Shown: positions 1-9,687, counted from the first letter of the stretch. The stretch is 64,000 bases of DNA from Paracoxiella cheracis (GCF_049348705.1 NZ_CP186485.1:1054001-1118000); one strand, 5' to 3'. The notes: generated by a model not told the origin, from the sequence alone. A program made the numbers and translations.

Positions 1-1037
1 GCAGAGCCGGTCGCTTTATCTTCGTAACCAACTAAAGCCATTACCGTGACACTGCTATAAACCATGGGCAATCCCATCATGATAAAAAAGATGGGTGCCA
101 TTAAGCTGAATGTATTGATCCAGCCGAGAACGAAACAAATAAACATAAATAAAGTACCCAATATCGTACTACTATAGCCGATGGTGATTACTTTATAAGA
201 AGATAAATGCTTGCTGATTCTCCCAGACGTCAATGCTCCAATCAATTGTCCGCAATAGGGAATTAATAACAGGGCACCATAAACACCGGGAGTTAAGCCA
301 ATTTCATCGATAGCAATAAAAGGTGCGCCGCTGCTAACGATATAAACAAAAGATGCCATTAAACCGTAAATGAGTGAAAAGATGATAAGGCGCAAATTTT
401 TAAAGGCTTTTGAATAAGAATGAAGTAATGGTTTAAGTTGTAAAGCATCCAGACTTTTTCTCTGTAATGTTTCTGGCAAGGGAGCGCTAGTGAGTAAAAT
501 GATGCCGCCGTAGATTAAATAAAAATAAAAACAAGCAATCCAGGAAATGTGAGAGGTGATAATACCGCCTAAAAATACAGCTAGCGCTGGCATAAAGGCA
601 TAAGCTAAAACAGTATAACTAACAACGGGGCGTGCTTGTTCTGGAAAATAAAAATCATTAATAATAGTGAAACTGATAATCATCCCAACAGCAGAGCCGA
701 GTGCCATTAAGAAACGCCCTATCAAAAGTACATCAAAACTATGAATATAAATACCCACTAAACAAACGATACAACTAAGTATGTAGACGGCAATGCCCAA
801 ATAAACGGCTATTTTTCGTCCATATCGATTTGCAAAGGGCGAGTAAATCAGTTGTCCGATTGCATAACCAATGATAAATAAAGTGATGAGTTGTTGCGCT
901 TTTCCATTGGAAACAACAAAAAAATCACCGATGGCTGGAAGTGCAGGACTTATTAAAACAGTGGCCACAGATGGAAAGCTGATCAATAAGATCAAAGAAA
1001 GCAAATGTGGTTTTTTGGTATTGAGTCTATATTGCAT
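1..1037 (-). CDS. MFS drug-resistance-type transporter (Bcr/CflA-like), 3' end outside window
   Basis: Inner-membrane proton-coupled exporter of the major facilitator superfamily. The reverse strand is open from ATG at 1037 to the window edge (about 345 residues). It begins MQYRLNTKKPHLLSLILLIS and runs through repeated hydrophobic helices. The loop after TM2 reads QLIYSPFANRYGRK, the usual MFS motif A region, and PLPETLQ sits mid-protein as in Bcr/CflA exporters. The ATG directly follows the stop codon of prpD with no gap, so the two are probably co-transcribed. The C-terminus lies beyond position 1. The substrate is unknown; a drug or metabolite role is inferred from the family. Confidence 0.8.
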   Translation of the reverse strand, partial: MQYRLNTKKPHLLSLILLISFPSVATVLISPALPAIGDFFVVSNGKAQQLITLFIIGYAIGQLIYSPFANRYGRKIAVYLGIAVYILSCIVCLVGIYIHSFDVLLIGRFLMALGSAVGMIISFTIINDFYFPEQARPVVSYTVLAYAFMPALAVFLGGIITSHISWIACFYFYLIYGGIILLTSAPLPETLQRKSLDALQLKPLLHSYSKAFKNLRLIIFSLIYGLMASFVYIVSSGAPFIAIDEIGLTPGVYGALLLIPYCGQLIGALTSGRISKHLSSYKVITIGYSSTILGTLFMFICFVLGWINTFSLMAPIFFIMMGLPMVYSSVTVMALVGYEDKATGS

Positions 1038-2456
1038 TTATTTGGCCAGAATTTGCATGAACTTATCTACCGGCATTGCATCCAATTTTCGAGCATCATT
1101 GCACAAGGCAGTGATTTTTTCGGCTTGTTTTTTGTCAAAATGGCTATTAACACTTTTTTGGAACTTTTCCATTAAAAGTGGAATTCCTTCATCGCGGCGG
1201 CGACGGTGACCGACGGGATAGTCAATCGAAATTTCTTCCGTGTTTGACCCATCCGTAAAAAAGATTTGAATTGCATTGCCGATCGATCGTTTATCGGGAT
1301 CAAGGTATTCTTGCGTAAAGCGCGGTTCTTCGATCACTTCCATTTTTTCTCGTAACTGATCGATACGAGGGTCTTCGGCCACATCATCTTCATAATAAGC
1401 TGCAGTTAGTTCACCGTAAATTAATCCGATAGCAATCATGTATTGAAGACAGTGGTCACGATCCGCTGGGTTATGTAGCGGACCTTTTTTATCGATGATT
1501 CGAACGGCAGATTCCTGCGTTTTTACGATGATTTTTGCTATATCGTCGAGACGATTTTTGACTTGATCATGCAATGCAAAAGCACACTCTACTGCTGTTT
1601 GAGCATGAAATTCAGCCGGAAAAGAAATTTTAAATAAAATATTTTCCATGACATATGTGCCATATGGCCGTTGAAACTTGAAATGATTACCACGAAATGT
1701 GGCATCGTAAAAACCCCATGTCGGCGCTGTTAAAACACTGGGATATCCCATTTCTCCAGCCATCGCAATTAATGCCAAACGCACACCGCGACTGGTTGCA
1801 TCACCTGCTGCCCAAGATTTACGTGAACCGGTATTGGGTGCATGGCGATACGTTCGTAAGCTTTGCCCATCGACCCATGCAAGAGATAAAGCGTTACAAA
1901 TTTTTTCATAATCTCCGCCAAACATTTTTGTAGTGACAGCAGTGGTTGCGACTTTTACTAAAACAACGTGATCGAGTCCCACACGGTTAAAACTATTTTC
2001 TAGCGCAATCACACCTTGAATCTCGTGTGCCTTAATCATTGCATGTAAAACATCACGGATTGTGAGTGATTGTTTTTTTTGTCGATTCAAATAATCCGCA
2101 ACGGCTAAAATGCCGCCGAGATTATCAGAAGGGTGTCCCCATTCGGCGGCCAACCATGTGTCGTTAAAATCTAACCATCTAACGAGCGCGCCAATATTAA
2201 AAGCTGCTTGCACGGGTTCCAATTCGTAACGTGTGCCGGGTACTCGCGCGCCTTTTTTTAAAGTCGCACCAGGCACAACCGGACCTAATAATTTAGTGCA
2301 ATGAGGGTTTGCTAAGGCTAAAAAGCCGCACGCCAGGGTATCCAGCAAACAATACCGTGCGGTATTGACAGCCAATTCGCTGTCGATGTTGTAATTTAAA
2401 ACATAATCCGCAACGTCGCGAATTTCCTTATCAAACTCAGGCTTATCATTTTTCAT
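1038..2456 (-). CDS. prpD: 2-methylcitrate dehydratase
   Basis: Second enzyme of the methylcitrate cycle; dehydrates 2-methylcitrate to 2-methyl-cis-aconitate in the cytosol during propionyl-CoA disposal. The product is 472 residues, close to the roughly 480 of E. coli PrpD, and matches the MmgE/PrpD family over its length (for example RWLDFNDTWLAAEWGHPSDN near residues 93-112 and GHRRRRDEGIPLL near 416). It lies six bases downstream of prpC on the same strand, and an MFS gene follows with no gap, suggesting a prpC-prpD-MFS operon. prpB (methylisocitrate lyase) is not in the window. No frameshift or missing segment is seen. Confidence 0.93.
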   Translation of the reverse strand: MKNDKPEFDKEIRDVADYVLNYNIDSELAVNTARYCLLDTLACGFLALANPHCTKLLGPVVPGATLKKGARVPGTRYELEPVQAAFNIGALVRWLDFNDTWLAAEWGHPSDNLGGILAVADYLNRQKKQSLTIRDVLHAMIKAHEIQGVIALENSFNRVGLDHVVLVKVATTAVTTKMFGGDYEKICNALSLAWVDGQSLRTYRHAPNTGSRKSWAAGDATSRGVRLALIAMAGEMGYPSVLTAPTWGFYDATFRGNHFKFQRPYGTYVMENILFKISFPAEFHAQTAVECAFALHDQVKNRLDDIAKIIVKTQESAVRIIDKKGPLHNPADRDHCLQYMIAIGLIYGELTAAYYEDDVAEDPRIDQLREKMEVIEEPRFTQEYLDPDKRSIGNAIQIFFTDGSNTEEISIDYPVGHRRRRDEGIPLLMEKFQKSVNSHFDKKQAEKITALCNDARKLDAMPVDKFMQILAK

Positions 2457-2462
2457 AATTAT

Positions 2463-3581
2463 CTATCTATCTTCAATCGCTATAAATTCACGTGGAGCAG
2501 GGCCGATATATTCGGAAATAGGCCGTATTAATTTATTATCGGCACGCTGCTCGATAATGTGTGCTGACCAGCCGCTCACGCGTGACATCACAAATAATGG
2601 AGTGAACATATCGGTAGGAATATCGCAAAATGCATAAGCAGAAGCACTATAAAAATCGAGATTAGGAAATAATTTTTTTTGATACCACATTATTTTTTCA
2701 ATGCGTTCTGATATAGGAAAGAAAGTTTTGTCGCCGATATGTTTGGCTAATTTTTCAGACCAGGCTTTAATAATATCCGAACGTGGATCCGATATCGTAT
2801 AAACACGATGACCAAAACCCATAATTAATTCTTTTTTAGCAAGCATTTTGTTCACGCCAGCTTCAGCCTCATCTGGTGAGTTAAACCGGCTAATGAGTTT
2901 ATAAGCTTCTTCATTGGCACCACCGTGTAAAGGGCCACGTAATGTGCCAATAGCACTACAAATGGCTGAATAAAAATCGGATAGGGTTGCAGCCGTCACT
3001 CGGGCCGCAAAAGTAGAGGCATTAAATTCGTGCTCGGCATATAAAATCATGGAGACATCTAGCATGCGTGCTTGTTCGGGGTCGGGTTTTTTTCCGTGTA
3101 ATAAATGTAAAAAATAAGCTGCTTGACTGTCATCTTTTAATTCAGTATCGATGCGTTTTCCACTTTTTTGAAAGTGATACCAATACAATAGCATCGCAGG
3201 AAAACTTGCAATCAAACGATCGGCAATAGCAATGGCACCATGCGAGTGAGTTTCTGGTTCTAGCGAGCCTAAAATAGAGCAACCCGTTCGCAAAACATCC
3301 ATAGGGTGTGCGTTACCGGGAATTTGTTCTAAAACGGTTTTGAGTGGTTGTGGCAGTCGGCGAAGTTTTACTAAAGTGTCACGATAGGCATTGAGCTCTT
3401 TTTGACTGGGGAGTTTACTGTAGATTAATAAATAAGCAACTTCTTCGAACGTAGCGTTTCTTGCGAGATCCTCAATGGCATAGCCACGATAATGCAGCCC
3501 TACACCTTCTTGACCAACGGTACAAATACCTGACTTTCCTGCCACAATACCAGCGAGGCCCCCTGATTTTTTCGTACTCAT
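2463..3581 (-). CDS. prpC: 2-methylcitrate synthase (citrate synthase family)
   Basis: Condenses propionyl-CoA with oxaloacetate to 2-methylcitrate. At 372 residues it has the short length of PrpC rather than of GltA. Citrate synthase signatures are visible: GPLHGGANE (catalytic His), GFGHRVYTISDPR (second His) and LDFYSASAYAF (catalytic Asp). The C-terminal ADNKLIRP stretch is typical. A strong Shine-Dalgarno AAAGGAG lies about 8 bases before the ATG. It is the first gene of the prpC-prpD pair and is divergent from ndh. A general citrate synthase activity cannot be excluded, but adjacency to prpD supports PrpC. Confidence 0.92.
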   Translation of the reverse strand: MSTKKSGGLAGIVAGKSGICTVGQEGVGLHYRGYAIEDLARNATFEEVAYLLIYSKLPSQKELNAYRDTLVKLRRLPQPLKTVLEQIPGNAHPMDVLRTGCSILGSLEPETHSHGAIAIADRLIASFPAMLLYWYHFQKSGKRIDTELKDDSQAAYFLHLLHGKKPDPEQARMLDVSMILYAEHEFNASTFAARVTAATLSDFYSAICSAIGTLRGPLHGGANEEAYKLISRFNSPDEAEAGVNKMLAKKELIMGFGHRVYTISDPRSDIIKAWSEKLAKHIGDKTFFPISERIEKIMWYQKKLFPNLDFYSASAYAFCDIPTDMFTPLFVMSRVSGWSAHIIEQRADNKLIRPISEYIGPAPREFIAIEDR

Positions 3582-3683
3582 GGATGCTAGCTCCTTTTAG
3601 CTTCTTTCGATGCTGGATTTATTAGAGTCCTAGTATACTGGGTCGCTGTCCACGAAGTCTAGCTAGCATGTTATAGTAGTAAC
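3582..3683. promoter_or_regulatory. Divergent promoter region, prpC / ndh
   Basis: A 102-bp spacer separates two divergently transcribed genes and must hold both promoters. It contains the prpC ribosome site and two GCTAGC palindromes, one beside the prpC ribosome site and one about 75 bases away near the ndh side. TATAGT-like and TATACT-like hexamers occur towards ndh. No operator could be assigned. Confidence 0.45.
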
Positions 3684-4907
3684 ATGAATCAATTACCTCA
3701 TATTGTCATCGTAGGTGGTGGTGCTGGCGGTCTAGAATTAGCGACCATGCTGGGCCATCGACTTGGTAAACATCATAAAGTGAACATCACATTGGTGGAT
3801 CGTTCATTGACTCACGTTTGGAAACCCTTGTTGCATGAAGTAGCGGCGGGAACACTCGATACGAATGAAAATGAAGTGAATTATATTACACATGCCCATT
3901 CACATTATTATCAATTTCAAGTGGGAGAATTGACGGGATTAAATCGAAAAGAGCAAACGATTACTATCAAATTTCAGCCCAGTCATGACAATAACCAACC
4001 TGCTTCAGAGCAAACGTTACATTACGATATACTTGTCATTGCTATTGGTAGCATATCAAATAATTATGATATCCCAGGCACCGATAAATATTGTTATTAT
4101 TTAGATTCAAGTGAAGAAGCGAAAGATTTTCAGCAGTTTTTCCTGAATCAAATTATTGGTAAGCAAAGGTTAGATACTGTAATTGTAGGTGGTGGCGCAA
4201 CAGGTGTTGAATTGTCTGCTGAATTGCATTATGCGATACAACAAGCAGCCGAATACGGCTTAAAACATTTAGATGGTGAAGATGAAATTAAAATTACAAT
4301 CATCGAAGCGGCCGATCGAATTTTACCTGCTTTACCTGAACGCATTAGTAATTTAACAATGCTAGAATTAAAGCGCCGTCACATCGAGGTCGCTACAGAC
4401 GAACGGGTGACCAAAGTGACAGAAGAGGGTGTTTACACCGCGAGCGGAAAGTTCATTCCTGCTGCATTAAAAATATGGGCGGCGGGAATTCGAGGTCCTA
4501 AAATTTTAGCCGAACTCGATGGCCTTGAAACAAACGCTAGTCGTCAATTGCTGGTGAAACCAACCTTACAAACAACATTGGATGATAAAATTTTTGTGTT
4601 TGGTGATAGCGCTGCGTGTCCTATGCCAAATGGTAAAATGGTTCCGGCTCGCGCACAGGCTGCTCATCAACAAGCTTCGTTACTTGTTAAATCCATTATA
4701 AATGTAATGGCGGGTAAGGCATCGTTAGAATATAAATATCGTGATTATGGCTCGTTAATTTCATTGAGCCGGAAGGGGACGATTGGCGATCTCATGGGTA
4801 AAATGTTAAAAAACGTCTTGATCGAGGGATTTCTCGCTCGTTTATTCTATATTTCTCTATATATTGGACTTTGGATAAATAAAATCCCTTGCCAGTTAGG
4901 ACAATAA
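3684..4907 (+). pseudogene. ndh: Type II NADH:quinone dehydrogenase, 3' end displaced by an IS
   Basis: NDH-2 moves electrons from NADH to quinone at the inner membrane face without pumping protons. Both dinucleotide folds are present: VGGGAGGLELA near residue 9 (FAD) and VGGGATGVELSAEL near 165 (NADH). The FAD contact FVFGDSAACPMPNGK lies near 306. Native sequence stops at 4863; the last 14 residues of the present 407-residue frame are read from the inverted repeat of the inserted IS. Joining 4863 to 8458 restores an uninterrupted 426-codon gene whose end resembles that of E. coli Ndh, the amphipathic membrane anchor. The truncated product keeps both cofactor domains but lacks the anchor, so activity is doubtful. 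Confidence 0.9.
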
Positions 4908-4931
4908 TCAAAAAATGTGAGTTTCTAAATC

Positions 4932-6238
4932 TTAACCTGTTTTTTGCAGCAATTCGTAGAATTTCTCAGGTGTAAAATTTATTTTATCCAACCATGATTT
5001 TACTATCCCAATCAAATCCTCTATTTTTTCAGGGTCTGAGTTTTGCGTCTTTTCTTCAGTCCTCTGAATCGTTTTAATTTTTGAGTTGCTATTTTTGAAA
5101 ATAGCAGGATGTCGCGTGCGTTTCCCCTGCGTATCACCTTTGGTTCTGCCTTGCGGATTACCGCGTGGTTTGCAGAGATTAGCAGGCGTGCCAACGGTAT
5201 CAAGCACCGTAGAAAAACCCCGTTGCGTTTGTGAAGGGGTCGCAGTTATTGATGGTTTTTCGTTATCCACTTGGAAGCTCGGCAAATACCGCTCCCATTT
5301 TTTCGGTAAAATCGGGGCAAGATTCCTCGCTAGATAAAGTTGCGTATACGCTAATGCTGTCATCCGCCACCAATCTTCTTCGTGCTTAACATCCGGTGTT
5401 TGGTATCGGTCAAATAACAGTTTGTCTTTACCAAAACGAAAGTAGTGTTCAATGTCATAGCGTCTATCGTAATAGTGATACGCTTCTAATGCTGTGATTT
5501 CATTACGTCGTTCACCAGCGAGTCCTAACCAGAGTGGATTTTTATATAAAGATTTACCGTTAGCATCAACCGCAACCAATTGCACAACAGTAACAGGATG
5601 CTCATATCCTTTAAATTGCTTTGAACCACGCAGTAATTGGTCACGCCATATTTTAATCTCCAATTGGTAAGTTTTGCCACTGCGGGTTGTAATGGGTTGC
5701 TGCACAATCTCATCGGATTCACGGTGAGTCGTGCTGTCGTTTAGTTTCATCGCATCACCATAGCGTTTTATACTTCCTGAGGTATTATCTTCTATTGATG
5801 CGGGCGCGAAAACATTACGGGTACTGTTAAAACGGAAAAGATGTACCCAATTGGGATTTTCGCTAACCAGTTTACGGCAAGCTTCTGTACCATATTTTGA
5901 ATCAGCCACGCTAACCACCAATTTATGAGTAAGCGCTAAGTCTGCAATACAACGGTTAATTTGCTGCATCCCAACTACATTGCCTTTTTCATCGCTTTTA
6001 ACGCGCCTCGTATCCAGTGGAACTAACCAATGCTTTTCTTGAGCTGCACCATCATTGGGCAATAGTGATACCGTTGAATATTCATGTCCAATGGTAATCG
6101 GTTTGTTACCCGGTGCTGGATTAGGGCTGTAAACCACATGGCGATCTTCAACACAGTGTGCACTTTGACGCGACTGTGGTGTCGTATCCGCAATAATGAT
6201 CACACGGTCATCGCTATGACTCACATGTTCATATTGTA
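4932..6238 (-). pseudogene. IS-A transposase, C-terminal part
   Basis: This carries the C-terminal five-sixths of the 512-residue transposase seen intact at 46620-48158. It holds acidic residues in VIIIADTTP and VSVADSKYG and the YREK signature of IS4-type transposases in YDRRYDIEHYFRFGK (Y-x2-R-x3-E-x6-K). The tail is rich in Lys, Thr and Pro. It is separated from its first roughly 80 codons (8099-8337) by inserted DNA, so no functional protein is expected. Confidence 0.88.
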
Positions 6239-6298
6239 ACCTCAGTTCTGGATAACTGCGTATAAATTATTCTTTATATTGTTGGTTTTTATTCCTGG

Positions 6299-6547
6299 CA
6301 AGCGTGTCGCGATGCTCGTGATAGATTATTGCCATCCCTGTCAATAATCGACTCGCAATACGCGACAACTTAAATAACCGCGGACGTCCTCCTCACCCGC
6401 GCTCCGCGACCTCACGGCTCGACTACCCACGGGCTCTAAACTGACTCGACGGCTCGTAAAGATTTTTTGCAGTCGCTTACGCTCGGCAAAAAATCCCAGC
6501 CTGCCGCGGAATACGCCCCTTCGCTTCGCTCTCCATGGCGCGCATCG
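6299..6547 (+). repeat. Repeat R, copy 1 (249 bp)
   Basis: Starts CAAGCGTGTCGCGATGCTCG and ends GGCGCGCATCG. It joins an IS982 fragment (left) to an IS481 fragment (right), so its two flanks come from different elements. The internal sequence shares its subtype with copy 4 (CCTCCTCACCCGCGC, CCCAGCCTGCCGCGG). The 3' ATG of R (ATGGCGCGCATCG) reads in frame into the IS481 fragment. Confidence 0.9.
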
Positions 6548-6867
6548 AGGGTGTTGGCCGTATTTATGAGCAGACTTTTGTCGATACCTATAGCAGAATC
6601 GCTTTTGCCAAGTTATACACGGAGAAAACAGCGATGACGGCAGCTCATTTATTAAATGAACGTGTATTGCCATGGTTTAATGAGCAAGGTATCCGATTGC
6701 TGCGTATGCTCACGGATCGCGGGGCGGAATATTGTGGAAAAATTGAGAACCACGCCTATCAACTTTATTTAGCAGTTGAAGACATTGACCATTCGAAAAC
6801 ACGCGCACGTTCTCCGCAGACCAATGGTATTTGTGAACGTTTTCATAAAACGATTAAACAAGAATTT
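6548..6867 (+). pseudogene. IS481-type transposase internal fragment
   Basis: The 320-bp segment matches the central catalytic portion of the IS481-type transposase elsewhere in the window, from GVGRIYEQTF to KTIKQEF, including the DRGAEYCG Asp and the ERFHKT Glu. It carries a few base changes relative to the other copies (Thr to Ala in DRG(T/A)EY). Both ends abut copies of R. No start, terminal repeat or stop of its own. Confidence 0.9.
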
Positions 6868-7116
6868 CAAGCGTGTCGCGATGCTCGTGATAGATTATTG
6901 CCATCCCTGTCAATAATCGACTCGCAATACGCGACAACTTAAATAGCCGCGGACGTCCTGGTCGCCCGCGCTCCGCGACCTCACGGCTCGACTACGCACG
7001 GGCTCTCAAATGACTTGACGGCTCGTAAAGATTTTTTGCAGTCGCTTACGCTCGGCAAAAAATCCGAGCCTACCGCGGAATACGCGCCTTCGCTTCGCTC
7101 TCCATGGCGCGCATCG
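6868..7116 (+). repeat. Repeat R, copy 2 (249 bp)
   Basis: Same end sequences as the other R copies. The left flank is the IS481 transposase codon TTT, so the reading frame continues QEF|QACRDARD and stops after the 24-residue R tail. The right flank is the 5' untranslated part of IS982, whose first 28 bp are missing here, indicating recombination between two R copies. Confidence 0.92.
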
Positions 7117-8098
7117 AGTGAATGAAATAATTGAAAAAAAGACCGGAACCGCTAAAATTTAGCTCCAAAATTACAGCTAAATAATGTAACAGGAGTTAAT
7201 CATGTTGGCACCGGTCACGGAGATTTTTTGTGATATGGATGATTTTTGCAAGGATTATTTGAAAGGTCAATCAAAGTATTTGCTACCGAACCCAGACAGA
7301 AAACGAGATCGAGCGATGCAAATGAGCTTGTCTGAAATTGGCACCATCATTGTGTTGTTTCAAATGAGTCACTATCGCACATTTAAGGATTTTTATTGTG
7401 GATGTGTTTTACAAGACATGAAGAAGTATTTTCCTACGGCGCTGAGTTACACACGTTTTGTCGCCTGCCAATCAGCAGCGCTAATGATGCTCGCCGCCTA
7501 TTTGCTTTCGAGAAAGGGCAAACACACGGGATTGTATTATATTGACTCAACTACACTACGCGTATGCCACAATAAACGAATTTATCGAAACAAGGTTTTC
7601 AAAGGCATTGCTAAACGCAGTAAAAGCACAATGGGCTGGGTTTACGGCTTTAAACTACATATTGTGATTAATCATCAAGGGGAATTAATCCGTTTTTGTT
7701 TAACGAAAGGGAACGTGGATGATCGCGCTGTTGTTAGAAAATTAATGGCTAATTTAAAGGGGTTGGGCGCTGGCGATAAAGGGTATCTTGGAAAAGATCT
7801 TGCGGACGATTTGGCAAAACACGATTTAAAATTTGTGACAAAAGTCCGTAAAAATATGAAGAACAAAATGCTTTCTGCATTTGAAAAGTTTTTCCTAAAA
7901 CAACGTGGCATCGTAGAAACGATTATCGATCAGTTGAAAAACTTGTATCATGTTGAGCATTCGCGTCATCGTAGTCCGATTAATTTTTTAGTCAATACCC
8001 TTGCAGCGCTAATTGCCTATTCTTGGCGACCAAACAAACCAGGAATAAAAACCAACAATATAAAGAATAATTTATACGCAGTTATCCAGAACTGAGGT
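7117..8098 (+). mobile_element. IS982-family element, copy 1, lacking its left end
   Basis: Identical in layout to copy 2 at 15383-16392 except that the first 28 bp, including the left terminal repeat, are replaced by repeat R. The right terminal repeat ends at 8098. Without its left end it could not transpose alone, but the inverted right end at 6239 may substitute. Confidence 0.85.
7202..8095 (+). CDS. IS982-family transposase, copy 1
   Basis: 297-residue DDE transposase. Acidic catalytic residues are visible in YYIDSTTLRVCHN, AGDKGYLGK and IVETIIDQLKN, the spacing expected for IS982. The translation is identical to that of copy 2. A Shine-Dalgarno AGGAG lies about 8 bases before ATG. Intact reading frame, so it could act in trans on the complete copy. 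Confidence 0.92.
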   Translation: MLAPVTEIFCDMDDFCKDYLKGQSKYLLPNPDRKRDRAMQMSLSEIGTIIVLFQMSHYRTFKDFYCGCVLQDMKKYFPTALSYTRFVACQSAALMMLAAYLLSRKGKHTGLYYIDSTTLRVCHNKRIYRNKVFKGIAKRSKSTMGWVYGFKLHIVINHQGELIRFCLTKGNVDDRAVVRKLMANLKGLGAGDKGYLGKDLADDLAKHDLKFVTKVRKNMKNKMLSAFEKFFLKQRGIVETIIDQLKNLYHVEHSRHRSPINFLVNTLAALIAYSWRPNKPGIKTNNIKNNLYAVIQN

Positions 8099-8337
8099 TA
8101 TTGTATTTTCATCATGCTATCCCAACAATTTGCTACCGACAAACCATCGCTAATCGCATCGGTAATACTACTGTATTCACGTTCAAAGTATGGCGATTCA
8201 CATAATTCTATGGGTGTTTTGCAGCGATGGCCATGGCTTGAAAGGGCATCGAGTAAATTCATATTGGCATCGCGTCGCGCGGGGAAGATGTTGTAGAGGA
8301 ATGTACGGAATTGTTTTAGTTTTTCTGTCGCTAACAT
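8099..8337 (-). pseudogene. IS-A transposase, N-terminal fragment
   Basis: The first roughly 78 codons of the IS-A transposase (MLATEKLKQFRTFLYNIFPA), interrupted after MKIQ by the IS982-bounded chimeric unit. In copy 2 the same codons run on into YEHVSHSDDR. A ribosome site AAGGAAC precedes the ATG, as in the intact copy. Confidence 0.9.
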
Positions 8338-8457
8338 CGTTTGTTCCTTATTTTATTTTTTCGAACAAACGTTGTTTACAACGTAAAATTTTTTTTCGGT
8401 TTCTATGTCAAGCAATTTTTAATTATTTTTATAAATTTATCCAAAGTCCAATATATA

Positions 8458-8558
8458 AAATGCATCAAAACAAACTGCACGGCTGGTGGCGTGTGCTGAT
8501 CATTAATTTTGCAAAACTCGTAACTCATCGAGTAAAACCCAAGTTAAAGTTGCATTAG
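8458..8558 (+). pseudogene. ndh: Displaced C-terminus of ndh
   Basis: The sequence directly after the IS target duplication encodes KMHQNKLHGWWRVLI and ends RVKPKLKLH. It is in frame with codon 393 of ndh when 4863 is joined to 8458. The end resembles E. coli Ndh, which finishes in a very similar RPRLKLH motif (recalled, not searched). It has no start codon of its own and is a stranded fragment. Confidence 0.88.
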
Positions 8559-8656
8559 GTAACATTTTTAGCGTAAACTGTGCGCATTATCGCCACAGTC
8601 ATTTCCTTATGGCCTTGAAAATCATCTATTTTTAAAACTTAAGAAGAAAAATAATA

Positions 8657-9685
8657 ATGCTTAATTCTTTGAATAAAATAATATTTATAGTAGCTTTAAC
8701 CTTTCTTTCATGTACTGCTATTGCAGGCGTTCCCATCTATCCAGATGGTATACCAACGCCATCAGATGCAACGCAATATGAAAACTGTCATTACACAAAG
8801 AAATATAGTAAGAGTCATAAACGGTATATTTATACCTACGAATGTCCTGTCGATGAAACCACTGAACAGAAGGTCGATCAGTTTTTGAATTCGTTAACCC
8901 CGCAAGAGCGGGCTGCTTTGCGTACACAACTCGAACAAGAAAAATCATTTCAAGAAGACCATTATGGTATTTCGTTTTATCAACCCACCTACATTCTACC
9001 GTTCTATTATACGGGTAGGGCCTATAATTCTGTGTATGCAGGAACGACACCAGACAATCAGCGTATTCTCAACGAAGAATTTAAGGCCCAGTTAAGTTTC
9101 AAATTCCCGCTTTGGCTTCACATGTTCAATAGCAAGCTTTCTTTGAACATGTATTACACGCAGCTATCGTATTGGCAGTTTTATGCGAAATCACAATGGT
9201 TTCGTGAAACCGATTACGAGCCTGCTTTGTATTTTAGTTATCGCTTTAAGCCTACGTGGTTAGGCTGGTTTGGCGTCGTGCATCAATCTAACGGTCAAGG
9301 CGGACAGTTAGAGCGCAGTTGGAATCGTTTGTTCGTTGATATGATGTACACTAAGGATAACTTTATCATCAGCCTGCGTCCCTGGATTTTAATTTTCAAA
9401 AACGAATCGAGTGATTTGCATAACCCCAATATCGCGCATTATTTAGGATACGAACGAATTGTCATCGCCTACAAATTTTATAATCAAGAAGTTTCATTAA
9501 TGTTGCGTAATACCTTTGAGAGTGGCTTTAGTCGTGGTGCTATTGAACTCGATTATGCGTTTCCGATTCACGGTTTTCTGCACGGCTATATTCAATTTTT
9601 TAGCGGATATGGTCAAAGCTTGATTGAGTACGATCATTACACCAACAGTGTTGGCGTGGGTTTAAGTTTAAGTAATTGGGTTTAA
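8657..9685 (+). CDS. pldA: Outer membrane phospholipase A (OMPLA)
   Basis: Outer-membrane beta-barrel that hydrolyses acyl chains of misplaced phospholipids. 342 residues with an N-terminal signal peptide ending near TAIAG. OMPLA hallmarks are present: YYTQLSYWQFY, RETDYEPALYFSY, and VVHQSNGQGGQLERSWNRL with the catalytic His-x-Ser pair; a conserved NPNIAHYLGYER follows. Alternating barrel strands run to the C-terminal SLSNWV. It lies about 100 bases after the stranded ndh end. In host-associated bacteria this enzyme often aids membrane damage or survival, but that is inference here. Confidence 0.9.
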   Translation: MLNSLNKIIFIVALTFLSCTAIAGVPIYPDGIPTPSDATQYENCHYTKKYSKSHKRYIYTYECPVDETTEQKVDQFLNSLTPQERAALRTQLEQEKSFQEDHYGISFYQPTYILPFYYTGRAYNSVYAGTTPDNQRILNEEFKAQLSFKFPLWLHMFNSKLSLNMYYTQLSYWQFYAKSQWFRETDYEPALYFSYRFKPTWLGWFGVVHQSNGQGGQLERSWNRLFVDMMYTKDNFIISLRPWILIFKNESSDLHNPNIAHYLGYERIVIAYKFYNQEVSLMLRNTFESGFSRGAIELDYAFPIHGFLHGYIQFFSGYGQSLIEYDHYTNSVGVGLSLSNWV

Positions 9686-9687
9686 GA

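Larger units (their letters stand above)
6239..8098. mobile_element. Chimeric unit bounded by two IS982 right ends
   Basis: The left boundary at 6239 reads ACCTCAGTTCTGGATAAC, the reverse complement of the IS982 right end found at 8098. Between them lie 60 bp of inverted IS982 end, repeat R, a 320-bp IS481 fragment, a second R and a nearly complete IS982. The unit is flanked by the 7-bp direct repeat TATTGTA (6232-6238 and 8099-8105), and the empty site is present in IS-A copy 2. This suggests that the whole chimera entered as one unit, or that a simple IS982 insertion was later remodelled. Confidence 0.8.
4864..8451 (-). mobile_element. IS-A copy 1 (IS4-superfamily-like), interrupted by a second insertion
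   Basis: The element has terminal inverted repeats TTGGACTTTGGATAAAT at 4864 and its complement ending at 8451. It is flanked by the 6-bp duplication TATATA (4858-4863 and 8452-8457). Removing the internal block 6239-8098 and one copy of its 7-bp duplication leaves 1721 bp, exactly the length of the intact copy at 46552-48272. Insertion was into the 3' end of ndh. The transposase is split into two parts by the internal block. Confidence 0.93.

Noticed and set aside
1697..1933. Open frame opposite prpD
   Set aside because: Lies wholly inside a clear gene in another frame, no ribosome site and no family resemblance; the same holds for other short frames opposite or inside recognised genes.
6341..6673. 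Reading frames through R (for example 110 residues on the minus strand)
   Set aside because: They differ between copies, cross into unrelated flanks and lack conserved starts; R appears non-coding apart from the shared tail.
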